This document shows, piece after piece, positions 1 to 7,888 of a stretch of 19,433 bases of DNA. Numbering within the stretch: the stretch's first letter is position 1; every line of letters starts with the position of its first letter. The stretch comes from CAZKGE01 sp964636405. GTDB lineage: Bacteria > Bacillota > Clostridia > Christensenellales > CAG-138. The position numbers and the translations under genes are program-made. The stretch covers positions 1 to 19,433 of the forward strand of contig CAZWSI010000032.1 of the NCBI GenBank assembly GCA_964636405.1. Direction: 5' to 3'. Below the pieces are notes generated by a model. The model had not been told where the DNA came from. It worked only from the letters and a program-made list of their open reading frames with translations, and did not search any database.

Positions 1-54
1 CCCCTGACCTCCAGCGTGACAGGCTGGCGTACTAACCAACTGTACTACCGGGCC
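1..54 (-). tRNA. tRNA-Asp (GTC), 3' part cut off by the window edge
   Basis: Read on the minus strand, the gene begins GGCCCGGTAGTACAG and shows a D-arm followed by an anticodon stem CCAGC/GCTGG around the loop CTGTCAC, which gives anticodon GTC (Asp). The T-arm and 3' acceptor strand lie outside the window. It is the last visible gene of a leftward tRNA operon (Pro, Glu, CAT, Asp). Confidence 0.93.
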
Positions 55-75
55 AAATCCGTCTCGGAGCCGCTA

Positions 76-152
76 TGGTGGGCCTTCAGGGACTCGAACC
101 CCGGACCAATCGGTTATGAGCCGACCGCTCTGACCAACTGAGCTAAAGGCCC
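76..152 (-). tRNA. tRNA with CAT anticodon (elongator Met or Ile2)
   Basis: The minus strand gives a full cloverleaf starting GGGCCTTTAGCTCAG, with anticodon loop CTCATAA, T-arm GGTTCGAGTCC and an encoded CCA end. The anticodon is CAT. It is not an initiator tRNA, because the acceptor 1-72 pair is a normal G-C pair. Elongator Met and lysidine-modified Ile2 tRNAs share this loop and cannot be separated with confidence by eye. Confidence 0.9.
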
Positions 153-168
153 AAGCCCCCATAAAAAA

Positions 169-243
169 TGGTGACCCCGAGGAGACTCGAACTCCTGTTA
201 CCGCCGTGAAAGGGCGGTGTCTTAACCGCTTGACCAAGGGGCC
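169..243 (-). tRNA. tRNA-Glu (TTC)
   Basis: The minus strand starts GGCCCCTTGGTCAAGCGG, a typical tRNA-Glu 5' end. The anticodon loop is CTTTCAC (anticodon TTC), the T-arm is GAGTTCGAGTCTC, and CCA is encoded. It lies only 4 nt from the upstream tRNA-Pro in the same leftward operon. Confidence 0.95.
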
Positions 244-247
244 GTTA

Positions 248-324
248 TGGTCGGGGTGAAGGGATTTGAACCCCCGGCCCCATGCTCCCAAAGCACGTGC
301 GCTACCGGACTGCGCTACACCCCG
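248..324 (-). tRNA. tRNA-Pro (TGG)
   Basis: The minus strand starts CGGGGTGTAGCGCAG, the characteristic proline tRNA 5' end. The anticodon loop is CTTTGGG (anticodon TGG), the T-arm is GGGTTCAAATCCC, and CCA is encoded. It is the promoter-proximal gene of the leftward tRNA operon. Confidence 0.96.
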
Positions 325-354
325 AAGGTCACGTACCGTTTTCGCGACCCTCAT

Positions 355-383
355 AATATACAGCAAGCGAAAAAAAATGTCAA
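355..383 (-). promoter_or_regulatory. Sigma-A promoter of the tRNA operon
   Basis: On the minus strand a perfect -35 TTGACA (378-383) is separated by exactly 17 nt from TATATT (355-360). The expected start point is about 25 nt upstream of mature tRNA-Pro. Nothing else lies between, so this promoter very probably drives Pro-Glu-CAT-Asp. Confidence 0.85.
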
Positions 384-426
384 CACGGATTTTCAAAATT
401 CACGAGGAAAAAACAAGCATTCTCCT

Positions 427-456
427 TTGTCCATTATAGGGGGAATATGGTATAAT
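427..456 (+). promoter_or_regulatory. Sigma-A promoter of the miaB-mutSL-miaA operon
   Basis: TTGTCC (427-432), an 18-nt spacer and a perfect TATAAT (451-456) face right. A transcript would start near 462-464 and carry a leader of about 150 nt before miaB. A second TATAAT occurs at 575-580 but has no good -35 at normal spacing. The promoter is back to back with the leftward tRNA promoter. Confidence 0.75.
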
Positions 457-460
457 GTGC

Positions 461-560
461 GCGTTAGCTTGCTATCGCAAGCTGGATAACTGCGTTTTCC
501 CCGCCCTGACGGGCGGGACGCGCCATTGACTGCTGCGCGAAAACGCCCTTGCAAGCAAGC
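461..560 (+). promoter_or_regulatory. Structured 5' leader upstream of miaB, unknown class
   Basis: The leader contains several strong inverted repeats. GCGTTTTC (492-499) pairs perfectly with GAAAACGC (539-546) and encloses CCCGCCC/GGGCGGG (500-506/511-517) and a short GCGC/GCGC stem (520-523/535-538). A 5' hairpin, AGCTTGC/GCAAGCT (466-472/477-483), competes with pairing of GCTTGC (467-472) to GCAAGC at 551-556 or 555-560. There is no U-tract after any stem, so a simple terminator is not supported. It could be a regulatory leader or a small RNA. I do not recognise a known riboswitch, SRP RNA or 6S RNA. Confidence 0.5.
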
Positions 561-611
561 GTATTTGCTTATAGTATAATACCTATAAAAGAAACTGGGG
601 ATTTGTGCGAT

Positions 612-1940
612 ATGGAGCAAATGGAAATGAAGGGCGGCTATTTCATCGAAACCTACGGCTGCCAGATGAACGTGCGCGACAGCGAAACGCTCGCGGGCAT
701 GCTGCGCGAGGCTGGCTATCGGAAGGCCGTTGATAGAGAAAGCGTCGCCTTCATCATATACAATACCTGCTGTGTGCGCGAGCATGCGGAGCAGCGCGTA
801 TACGGTAACCTCGGAGCGCTGAAGGAATGGTGCGAGCAGGACGCGCGCCGTCTGCTTGCCGTGTGCGGCTGCATGATGCAGCAGCCGGGCGCGGCGGAGA
901 AGCTGATGAAGCGCTTTCCCTTTGTGCGCCTCGTGTTCGGCACGCATGTGCTCGCACAGTTTCCGCGCCTGCTCGCGGCGGCGGAGGCGGGGGAGCGGAT
1001 TCTGGCTGTTTCAGACGATACGGAGGGCCTTGCCGAGGGCTTGCCGTCGATCCGCGAAAAGGGCGTTTCCGCCTTTGTCAACATTAACTTTGGCTGCAAC
1101 AATTTTTGCAGCTACTGCATCGTTCCGTATGTGCGCGGGCGTGAGCGCTCTCGCCAGCCGGAGGATATTCTTTCCGAGGTGCGCAAGCTCGCCGCAGAGG
1201 GTGTAAGCGAGGTTACGCTTTTGGGGCAAAACGTGAATTCCTACGGCGTCGATCTGCCCGATATGGATTTTGCAAGGCTCCTTGCGAAGGTGAACGCGGT
1301 GGAGGGGCTGAGGCGCGTGCGCTTTATGACCTCGCACCCGAAGGACCTGACGGACGGCCTGATAAAAGCCATGGCGGGCTTAAGCAAGGTGTGCCACCAT
1401 GTGCATCTGCCGCTGCAATCAGGGAGCGACGGTATTCTAGCGGCGATGAACCGCCGCTATACGCGAGAAGGCTATCTGCGTATTGTGGATGCGCTACGCG
1501 CCGCCATGCCGGACGTGGAGATTACGACGGATATCATCGTCGGCTTTCCGGGCGAAACGGAGGCGGACTTCGCGGATACGCTGGAGCTTGTAGAGCGCGT
1601 GGGCTTTGCCTCCGCCTTCACCTTTATGTACTCGCCCCGGAAGGGCACGAAGGCGGCGATCATGCCCGAACAGATACCCCAGCAGGTCAAACGGGCGCGC
1701 TTGCACAGCCTCAACGCGCTGCAGGAGCGGAAATCCAGAGAGAACAACGAGCGGTATATCGGCCAAACGGGCGAGGTTCTGGTGGAGGGCGTGGAGCAGA
1801 GGGGGAAGCTTGCCTACGGGAAGTTCCCCAATTTTAAGATGCTGTATTTCCCGGGAAACGAGTCGCTGATTGGGCAGTATATTCAGGTGCGCGCGCTTGC
1901 CGTGCGCGGGAACTCCTTGCTTGGAGAAAGAAAGGACTGA
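612..1940 (+). CDS. miaB: tRNA-2-methylthio-N6-dimethylallyladenosine synthase MiaB
   Basis: This is a radical-SAM methylthiotransferase of 442 aa that converts i6A37 to ms2i6A37 in tRNAs reading UNN codons. The N-terminal domain has the three cluster-binding cysteines (C17 in ETYGCQMN, C53 in NTCCVREH, C87 in CGCMMQQ). The radical-SAM motif CNNFCSYC has C162, C166 and C169. The C-terminal 60-70 residues look like a TRAM domain. I chose ATG 612, preceded by CTGGGG about 11 nt upstream; ATG 627 is an alternative with a closer GGAG. It is the first gene of an operon that also holds miaA, the enzyme for the preceding step. The length is normal for the family. Confidence 0.97.
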   Translation: MEQMEMKGGYFIETYGCQMNVRDSETLAGMLREAGYRKAVDRESVAFIIYNTCCVREHAEQRVYGNLGALKEWCEQDARRLLAVCGCMMQQPGAAEKLMKRFPFVRLVFGTHVLAQFPRLLAAAEAGERILAVSDDTEGLAEGLPSIREKGVSAFVNINFGCNNFCSYCIVPYVRGRERSRQPEDILSEVRKLAAEGVSEVTLLGQNVNSYGVDLPDMDFARLLAKVNAVEGLRRVRFMTSHPKDLTDGLIKAMAGLSKVCHHVHLPLQSGSDGILAAMNRRYTREGYLRIVDALRAAMPDVEITTDIIVGFPGETEADFADTLELVERVGFASAFTFMYSPRKGTKAAIMPEQIPQQVKRARLHSLNALQERKSRENNERYIGQTGEVLVEGVEQRGKLAYGKFPNFKMLYFPGNESLIGQYIQVRALAVRGNSLLGERKD

Positions 1941-1946
1941 GATAAA

Positions 1947-2336
1947 ATGGTTTTGGAAATGGCGCGGGAGCTGGGAATCGCTCTTGCAAATTCGCCGGAG
2001 TTTGCGCGCATGAAAAGCGCGCAGGCGATCGTGGAGGAGAACGCGGCGCTGCAAACGCTGATCACGGAGTTTAAGGCCAAGCGCGAGGCTATTTGCCAGC
2101 TCATGGTGAGCGCCGACGCGGAAAAGGATTTGATCGTGCAGGTATCCGCCGATATGGAACGTTTGCAGGCACAGCTTCTCGACAATGCGCTCTTTTTTGA
2201 GATGAACGAGGCGGAGAAGGCGTTTACCGCGCTGCTGCACTCCGTGGATCGCGAAATCAACGTGTGCATCGGTTCGGAGAACGAGGCGCACGGCTGCACG
2301 GACGATTGCGCCTCCTGCGAGGGCTGTAATCACTAA
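1947..2336 (+). CDS. YlbF/YmcA-family protein with C-terminal cysteine motif
   Basis: This 129-aa protein is mostly helical and charged, as in the YlbF/YmcA (Com_YlbF) family. In Bacillus, YlbF, YmcA and YaaT form an Fe-S-containing complex that affects RNase Y and competence/biofilm control. The body (residues 1-110) has the family pattern of two long helices with alternating hydrophobics. The tail ends in four cysteines (C117, C121, C124, C127), which suggests metal or Fe-S binding. It starts 6 nt after the miaB stop with AAAGGA upstream. Its place between miaB and mutS is common in clostridia. The family call is fairly firm; the exact partner or target is unknown. Confidence 0.8.
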   Translation: MVLEMARELGIALANSPEFARMKSAQAIVEENAALQTLITEFKAKREAICQLMVSADAEKDLIVQVSADMERLQAQLLDNALFFEMNEAEKAFTALLHSVDREINVCIGSENEAHGCTDDCASCEGCNH

Positions 2337-2355
2337 ATAGACGTCGGGGGGACGA

Positions 2356-4980
2356 ATGGCTGGAAACATCACGCCCATGATGCGGCAATATGTCGAGATG
2401 AAGGAGCGCTACAGCGATTGCCTGCTCTTTTTTCGGCTCGGCGATTTCTACGAAATGTTCTTTGAGGACGCGAAAACCGCTTCCCGCGAACTGGAGCTCA
2501 CGCTCACCGGTCGGGATTGCGGCCTAAGCGAACGCGCGCCCATGTGCGGCGTGCCTTATCACTCGGTCGACAATTATATTAACCGCCTCATCGAGAAGGG
2601 CTATAAGGTGGCCATTTGCGAGCAGCTCCAGGACCCCGCTTTGGCAAAGGGGCTTGTGGAGCGGGATGTAATCCGCGTCATTACGCCCGGCACGGTAATC
2701 GAGGAGAAAATGCTCGAGCAGGGCGAGAATTGCTTTATTGCCGCGATCCTGTACGACCAGGAGGAGATCGGCGTGGCATACGCGGACGTTTCGACCGGCG
2801 CGTTCTTCTGCTTTTCGCTGACGGGTAAGAATGCGGATACGCAACTGCTCGACGAGCTGGCGCGCATTCGCCCGCGCGAGGTGCTGGCAAACCCTGCTTT
2901 CTTTATGCAGCAGTTTCTTTCCAAGCACGTGTCCTCCCTGTATTATCTGGAAAGTTGCCCGGAGCAAAGCTTTGTGCAAAGCGGCGCGCGCGCGCGGCTG
3001 CTTGCGCATTTCAAGGTGAATTCTCTTGCGAGCTACGGCATTGACAAGCTTCCATACATGGTATCGGCCTGCGGCGCGCTCATGCAGTATTTGGAGGAAA
3101 CGCAAAAGAACTCGCTTTCGCACATCCACCGCATTACAATGCTCAACCGCGGCGGCTATATGCTGCTAGATAGCGCGACCAGACGCAATTTGGAGCTGAC
3201 CGCACCCATCCGGCAGGGCGGAAGCCGGAAAAATACGCTTTTATATTTGCTCGATTCCACGCAGACCGCTATGGGCGGGCGCATGCTGCGCGATTGGGTG
3301 GAGCGCCCGCTGCTGAGCGGGGCGGCCATCGAAGAACGGCTTGACGCGGTGGAGGAGCTGCAAAAGGATTTGCCATTGCGCCGCGCGCTTTGCGAGCAGC
3401 TTTCGGGAATATACGACATTGAGCGCCTGTGCAGCCGCATCGTTTACGGCAGCGTCAACGCGCGCGATTGCGTTGCGCTGCGCAATACGCTTGCGCGCTT
3501 CCCGGCGCTTACGGAGGCCCTTTCCCCGCTTTCATCCGAGGCCAACGCGCGCATCCGGGATACGCTCGATCTCATGGAGGACGTGCTGAGCCTCCTGTGT
3601 GCCGCCATTTCCGAGGAACCGCCCATAGGCGTGAAGGAGGGCGGCATGATTCGATCGGGCTTTCACGCCGAGGTCGACGAGCTCCGCGCCATTTCCACGG
3701 GCAGCAAGGATTGGCTTGCGCGCTTTGAGAGCTCCGAGCGGGAGCGCTCCAAGATCAAGAATTTGCGCGTTGGCTATAACCGCGTGTTCGGCTACTACAT
3801 TGAGGTGACCAAATCCTACCTGCCGCTTGTGCCGTATGATTATGAGCGCAAGCAGACGCTTGCCAACGCAGAACGCTTCATAACGCCCGCGCTCAAGGAG
3901 ATGGAGCAAAAGATCCTCGGCGCGGAGGAGCGGCTCATAACGCTGGAATACGAGCTGTTTTGCACCGTGCGCGAGCAACTTTTGGCCTGTACGGAGCGCA
4001 TGCAGGAGGACGCGCGCCTGCTTGCGGAGCTGGATTGCTATCAGTCCCTCGCGCAGGCGGCCTCCGCAAACCGCTATTGCCGCCCAAAGCTCAATACCGA
4101 GGGGCGCATCCGCATTCAGGAGGGCCGTCATCCCGTCATCGAGCGCTCGCAGCAGGAGTCCTTTGTGCCAAACGACGTGCTGCTCGATAACGGCGAAAAC
4201 CGGCTGCTCATCATTACCGGCCCCAATATGGCGGGCAAAAGCACCTACATGCGCCAAACAGCGCTCATTACGCTCATGGCGCATATCGGCTCCTTTGTCC
4301 CCGCAAGCGAGGCCGATATCTCGATTGTGGACCGCATCTTCACCCGCATCGGCGCAAGCGACGATCTTTCCGCGGGTCAGAGCACCTTCATGGTTGAAAT
4401 GAACGAGATGGCGAACATCATCAACAACGCCACCTCAAACAGCCTCCTTGTTTTAGATGAAATCGGGCGCGGCACCAGCACCTTCGACGGCTTGAGCATC
4501 GCCTGGGCGGTGCTTGAATACATCGCGTCCGACAAAGGCTGCGCCGCAAAGACGCTCTTTGCTACGCACTATCACGAGCTGACAGAGCTGGAAGGAAAGC
4601 TCCCGGGCGTAAAGAATTACAGCGTGTCTGTGCGCGAAATTGGCGAGGATATCGTGTTTTTGCGTCGCATTCTGCGCGGTGGGGCGGATAAAAGCTTCGG
4701 TGTGCAGGTAGCGCGGCTTGCGGGTCTTCCAAGCAAGGTACTCGAACGTGCCAAGGAGATTTTAGCCGAGCTGGAAGCGGCAGATATCGCCGTTGCGCGG
4801 CGCGAGCACGGGCCGGTAGAAACAAGCGTGCAATGCTCGCTTTTTGACGACGACAGCGACAGTGACGCGCTTGGCATGCTCCGCGCGCTCGACCCGGACA
4901 AGCTCACCCCGCGCGAGGCGCTCAATCAGCTTTATATTCTGCATGATCTCGCGCAGGGGGGAGGGGAACGCCATGCCTAG
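2356..4980 (+). CDS. mutS: DNA mismatch repair protein MutS
   Basis: This 874-aa protein recognises mismatches and small loops and recruits MutL. The N-terminal mismatch-reading motif is present (GDFYEMF, F31 and E33). The C-terminal ATPase has Walker A GPNMAGKST near residues 622-630, the signature region TRIGASDDLSAGQSTFM, and Walker B LLVLDEIGRGTST near 696-707. Next follows ATHYHEL, with a helix-turn-helix dimer region near the end. The start ATG has GGGGGG 5 nt upstream. The length is typical of MutS1. The 3' end overlaps mutL by 8 nt, suggesting translational coupling. Confidence 0.99.
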   Translation: MAGNITPMMRQYVEMKERYSDCLLFFRLGDFYEMFFEDAKTASRELELTLTGRDCGLSERAPMCGVPYHSVDNYINRLIEKGYKVAICEQLQDPALAKGLVERDVIRVITPGTVIEEKMLEQGENCFIAAILYDQEEIGVAYADVSTGAFFCFSLTGKNADTQLLDELARIRPREVLANPAFFMQQFLSKHVSSLYYLESCPEQSFVQSGARARLLAHFKVNSLASYGIDKLPYMVSACGALMQYLEETQKNSLSHIHRITMLNRGGYMLLDSATRRNLELTAPIRQGGSRKNTLLYLLDSTQTAMGGRMLRDWVERPLLSGAAIEERLDAVEELQKDLPLRRALCEQLSGIYDIERLCSRIVYGSVNARDCVALRNTLARFPALTEALSPLSSEANARIRDTLDLMEDVLSLLCAAISEEPPIGVKEGGMIRSGFHAEVDELRAISTGSKDWLARFESSERERSKIKNLRVGYNRVFGYYIEVTKSYLPLVPYDYERKQTLANAERFITPALKEMEQKILGAEERLITLEYELFCTVREQLLACTERMQEDARLLAELDCYQSLAQAASANRYCRPKLNTEGRIRIQEGRHPVIERSQQESFVPNDVLLDNGENRLLIITGPNMAGKSTYMRQTALITLMAHIGSFVPASEADISIVDRIFTRIGASDDLSAGQSTFMVEMNEMANIINNATSNSLLVLDEIGRGTSTFDGLSIAWAVLEYIASDKGCAAKTLFATHYHELTELEGKLPGVKNYSVSVREIGEDIVFLRRILRGGADKSFGVQVARLAGLPSKVLERAKEILAELEAADIAVARREHGPVETSVQCSLFDDDSDSDALGMLRALDPDKLTPREALNQLYILHDLAQGGGERHA

Positions 4981-6916
4981 AATCCGGGTGCTTTCTCCAC
5001 ATATTGCAAACCAGATTGCCGCAGGCGAGGTCGTGGAGCGGCCCGCTTCGGTTGTTAAAGAGCTTGTAGAAAACGCTGTGGACGCGGGCGCGACCTCCAT
5101 CTTGATCGAAGCGGAAAACGGGGGCGTGGACTGCATCCGTGTTGCCGACAACGGCTGCGGAATTCCGGCGGAGGATTGCCCAACGGCCTTTTTGCGGCAC
5201 GCGACAAGCAAGCTGCAAACGGCGGACGATCTTTCGCACATTGAGTCCATGGGTTTTCGCGGCGAGGCGCTTGCCTCCATTGCGGCCGTTTCGCGCGCAA
5301 CGCTCACCACGCGCAGCCGCGACGAGGCGTTTGGCGTTCGCCTTCGCGTGGATGCGGGGCAAGCTTGCGCGCCGGAGCCAATCGGCTGTGCCGTGGGCAC
5401 TACACTCGAGGTGCGAAGCCTCTTTTACAACGCGCCCGCGAGGCTGAAATTCTTAAAAAGCGCGCGCACGGAGGCGGGGGCGATCGGCGATTATGTGGCC
5501 CGCATGCTGATGGCGCACCCCGAAATCGCATTTCATTACCGCCATAATGGGCGGGACGTATACGAAACCTACGGCGACGGATCGCTAAAATACGCTCTGC
5601 TTTGCGTTTACGGAGCGGACGTGCTGCCCGGCCTGTGCGAGGTGCTGTTTGACGACGGGTATCTGCGCATCCAAGGCTTTATTGGCGCAAGCGAGCTTGC
5701 ACGCCTCAACCGCTCCCAGCAGAGCTTTTTCTTGAACCGTCGCTACATCCGCTCAAACGCGCTTTCCTTTGCGCTGCAGCGCGCTTACGATACGCGCCTG
5801 CTTTCAGGCCGTTTCCCCTTCGCGGTTCTAAACCTTACGCTATCCAGCGCGGAGGTGGATGTAAACGTGCACCCCACAAAGCTTGAGGTGCGCTTTGCGG
5901 ATGAGGCGCGTATATGCCGCAGTCTGACGGCCGCCTGTACGGACGCGTTGATTCAAGCGGAAATACCATCCGTGGTAACGGACGATTTTGCGCCGGAGCG
6001 CCCGACGCCACGCTCTACCATGCGAGGTAACGCCCCGCAGCCCACAGGCTCGTCGCAACCGCCGCGCATACCCGATCTGCGGACGCGCGTGAAGGAAGCC
6101 GCGCCGCGCTTGCGCGAGTCCGCACCCGTATGGGCGCCTGTAAATAAGGCTACATTGGAAAAGGAGCCATGGCCGCGCTACAGCATTACGCCGCGCGCCG
6201 AGGGGCAGCGGAAGGCGGAAGCGGCGCTTAAAGAAGATCGCGCAGCGCGCACGCCGGAGCCGCTGTCCATGTCTTCGCGCGACGCGCAAGAAGCAGAGAA
6301 CGCTTCCAAGCCTGCGTCCGCAGGCACGCAAGCCGGGATGTTTGCGGAGCCCTATCATATTGTCGGACTCTTGTTTTCAACCTACTGGGTCGTGCAGCAG
6401 GGCGAATATGCCTATTTGATCGATCAACATGCCGCGCACGAGCGCAGCCTGTATGAATTGCTGGTAAGCGATGCATACAAGCCCGTCTCGCAAAAGCTGC
6501 TTTTTCCGCGCACGCTCACCTTGCAGCCTTCGGAGGAGTCCGTCCTGGAGGACGCGCGCGAGTCGTTTGCGGCGCTCGGCTTCGAGCTCTGCCGCGACGA
6601 GTCTGGCAAGCTCCTGCTTGCCTCTTGCCCTACGGTGCATGGTATCTTACTGGAGGAAGCCTATCTTTACGACGCGATTCACGCGCTGCAAGAGGGCGAC
6701 TCGGTTTCTCTTGCGAGCCTTTGCCGCGAAAAGCTTATGCAGACGGCCTGCAAGCATGCGGTCAAGGCGGGCGAGCCCATCGCAAAGGAGGAGCTTGCGT
6801 CGCTTTTGCAGCGCTTCGCCGATGACAGCACGCCCTTAACCTGTCCGCATGGGCGACCGGTGATGGTTCGCGTTAAAAAAGCGGAGCTGGAAAAACTTTT
6901 TCTGAGGGTGCAGTAG
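4973..6916 (+). CDS. mutL: DNA mismatch repair protein MutL (endonuclease type)
   Basis: This 647-aa protein is the GHKL ATPase that links MutS to strand incision. The N-terminal ATPase motifs are ELVENAVDAGA (E30, N34), DNGCGI, ATSKL and GFRGEAL. A long Ala/Pro/Glu-rich linker covers about residues 345-455. The C-terminal domain keeps the endonuclease motifs DQHAAHER (484-491), ACKHAV (from 592) and CPHGRP (624-629), so it should nick DNA as in MutH-less bacteria. I chose ATG 4973, which overlaps the mutS stop and follows GGGGGGAGGGG. The reading frame stays open further upstream inside mutS, but that part has no family similarity. Confidence 0.98.
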   Translation: MPRIRVLSPHIANQIAAGEVVERPASVVKELVENAVDAGATSILIEAENGGVDCIRVADNGCGIPAEDCPTAFLRHATSKLQTADDLSHIESMGFRGEALASIAAVSRATLTTRSRDEAFGVRLRVDAGQACAPEPIGCAVGTTLEVRSLFYNAPARLKFLKSARTEAGAIGDYVARMLMAHPEIAFHYRHNGRDVYETYGDGSLKYALLCVYGADVLPGLCEVLFDDGYLRIQGFIGASELARLNRSQQSFFLNRRYIRSNALSFALQRAYDTRLLSGRFPFAVLNLTLSSAEVDVNVHPTKLEVRFADEARICRSLTAACTDALIQAEIPSVVTDDFAPERPTPRSTMRGNAPQPTGSSQPPRIPDLRTRVKEAAPRLRESAPVWAPVNKATLEKEPWPRYSITPRAEGQRKAEAALKEDRAARTPEPLSMSSRDAQEAENASKPASAGTQAGMFAEPYHIVGLLFSTYWVVQQGEYAYLIDQHAAHERSLYELLVSDAYKPVSQKLLFPRTLTLQPSEESVLEDARESFAALGFELCRDESGKLLLASCPTVHGILLEEAYLYDAIHALQEGDSVSLASLCREKLMQTACKHAVKAGEPIAKEELASLLQRFADDSTPLTCPHGRPVMVRVKKAELEKLFLRVQ

Positions 6917-6919
6917 CAG

Positions 6920-7888
6920 ATGGAGCGGAGCAGGATCGTTTGCATCGTAGGCCCGACCGCCTGCAAAAAAACCGCGCTGTCCGTCGCGCTTGCGCAGCTT
7001 TTTGACGCGGAAATTGTGTCCGCGGATTCCGTATCGGTCTATAAAGGCATGGATATCGGGTCGGCAAAGCCGACGATGGCGGAGCGACAGGGCGTTACGC
7101 ATCACATGCTGGATTGCGCGCAGATTGACATGCGCGGTTTTTCTGTCGAGCAGTATGCGAAAGCGGCTCTAGCCTCCATTGCTGATATTACCGCGCGCGG
7201 TAAAATACCGATGGTAGTGGGGGGCAGCGGGCTGTATATAAATGCCCTTACCTTTCCGCTCCATTTTGCCGTGCCCTCCGCTCCCGCTCTGCGCGAAGCG
7301 CTTTCCCGTGCCTATGACGAGGACCCTGAGGGGACGTACGCGCGGCTTTGCGCTGTGGACGCCGTCACCGCCGGCCGGGTGCACCCAAACGATAAAAAGC
7401 GCGTTGTGCGCGCGCTGGAGATATTCGACTGCTCCGGCAGGCCGCTTTCTTCCTTTGGGGCGGATTTTGCAAATGACGCGGGACTGCCCGCGCCCACGCG
7501 CCCTATCATGATCGGGCTTACCATGGAGCGCGGCGCGCTCTATGCGCGCATCGACGCGCGCGTGGATGCTATGCTGGAGCGCGGCTTGCTGGACGAGGCG
7601 CGCCGCATCTACGACGCGGGGTACGATCGCGCGCTGCCCGCCATGCAATCCATCGGCTACAGGCAGCTCTTTTCTCACTTTGACGGAGAAATCGGTCTGC
7701 CCGAAGCGGTCGCGCTCATCAAGCGAGAAACGCGCCGCTTTGCCAAGCGGCAAATGACCTGGTTTAAGCGCGATACGCGCATCAGATGGTTTACCATGCA
7801 TGATGAAAACGATCCGGATGCCGATGCGCGCGCAAGGAGCGATATTGCCCGGGAAATTGAGAGAGGCTGGAGTGAAATGGAAGCATGA
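6920..7888 (+). CDS. miaA: tRNA dimethylallyltransferase MiaA
   Basis: This 322-aa enzyme adds a dimethylallyl group to A37 of tRNAs, providing the substrate of MiaB encoded in the same operon. The family motifs SADSVSVYKGMDIGSAKP (34-51), VVGGSGLYI and the C-terminal RRFAKRQMTWFKRD are clear. The P-loop reads GPTACKKT (11-18) where the family normally has a glycine at residue 16 (GPTAxGKT), and the usual DSMQVY is DSVSVY. The rest of the protein is intact and in frame. ATG 6920 lies 3 nt after the mutL stop, with GAGGGTG 9 nt upstream. Confidence 0.95.
   Translation: MERSRIVCIVGPTACKKTALSVALAQLFDAEIVSADSVSVYKGMDIGSAKPTMAERQGVTHHMLDCAQIDMRGFSVEQYAKAALASIADITARGKIPMVVGGSGLYINALTFPLHFAVPSAPALREALSRAYDEDPEGTYARLCAVDAVTAGRVHPNDKKRVVRALEIFDCSGRPLSSFGADFANDAGLPAPTRPIMIGLTMERGALYARIDARVDAMLERGLLDEARRIYDAGYDRALPAMQSIGYRQLFSHFDGEIGLPEAVALIKRETRRFAKRQMTWFKRDTRIRWFTMHDENDPDADARARSDIAREIERGWSEMEA

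Noticed and set aside
73..396. Open reading frame on the minus strand across the tRNA genes
   Set aside because: It runs through three complete tRNA genes and the promoter; it has no ribosome site and is a by-product of the tRNA sequences.
575..580. Second TATAAT as an independent miaB promoter
   Set aside because: No acceptable -35 is found at 16-18 nt; the nearest TTGCAA gives a 20-nt spacer.
549..611. Upstream TTG-initiated extension of miaB
   Set aside because: It lies in the structured leader, encodes no family sequence and has no ribosome site; ATG 612 fits the MiaB N-terminus.
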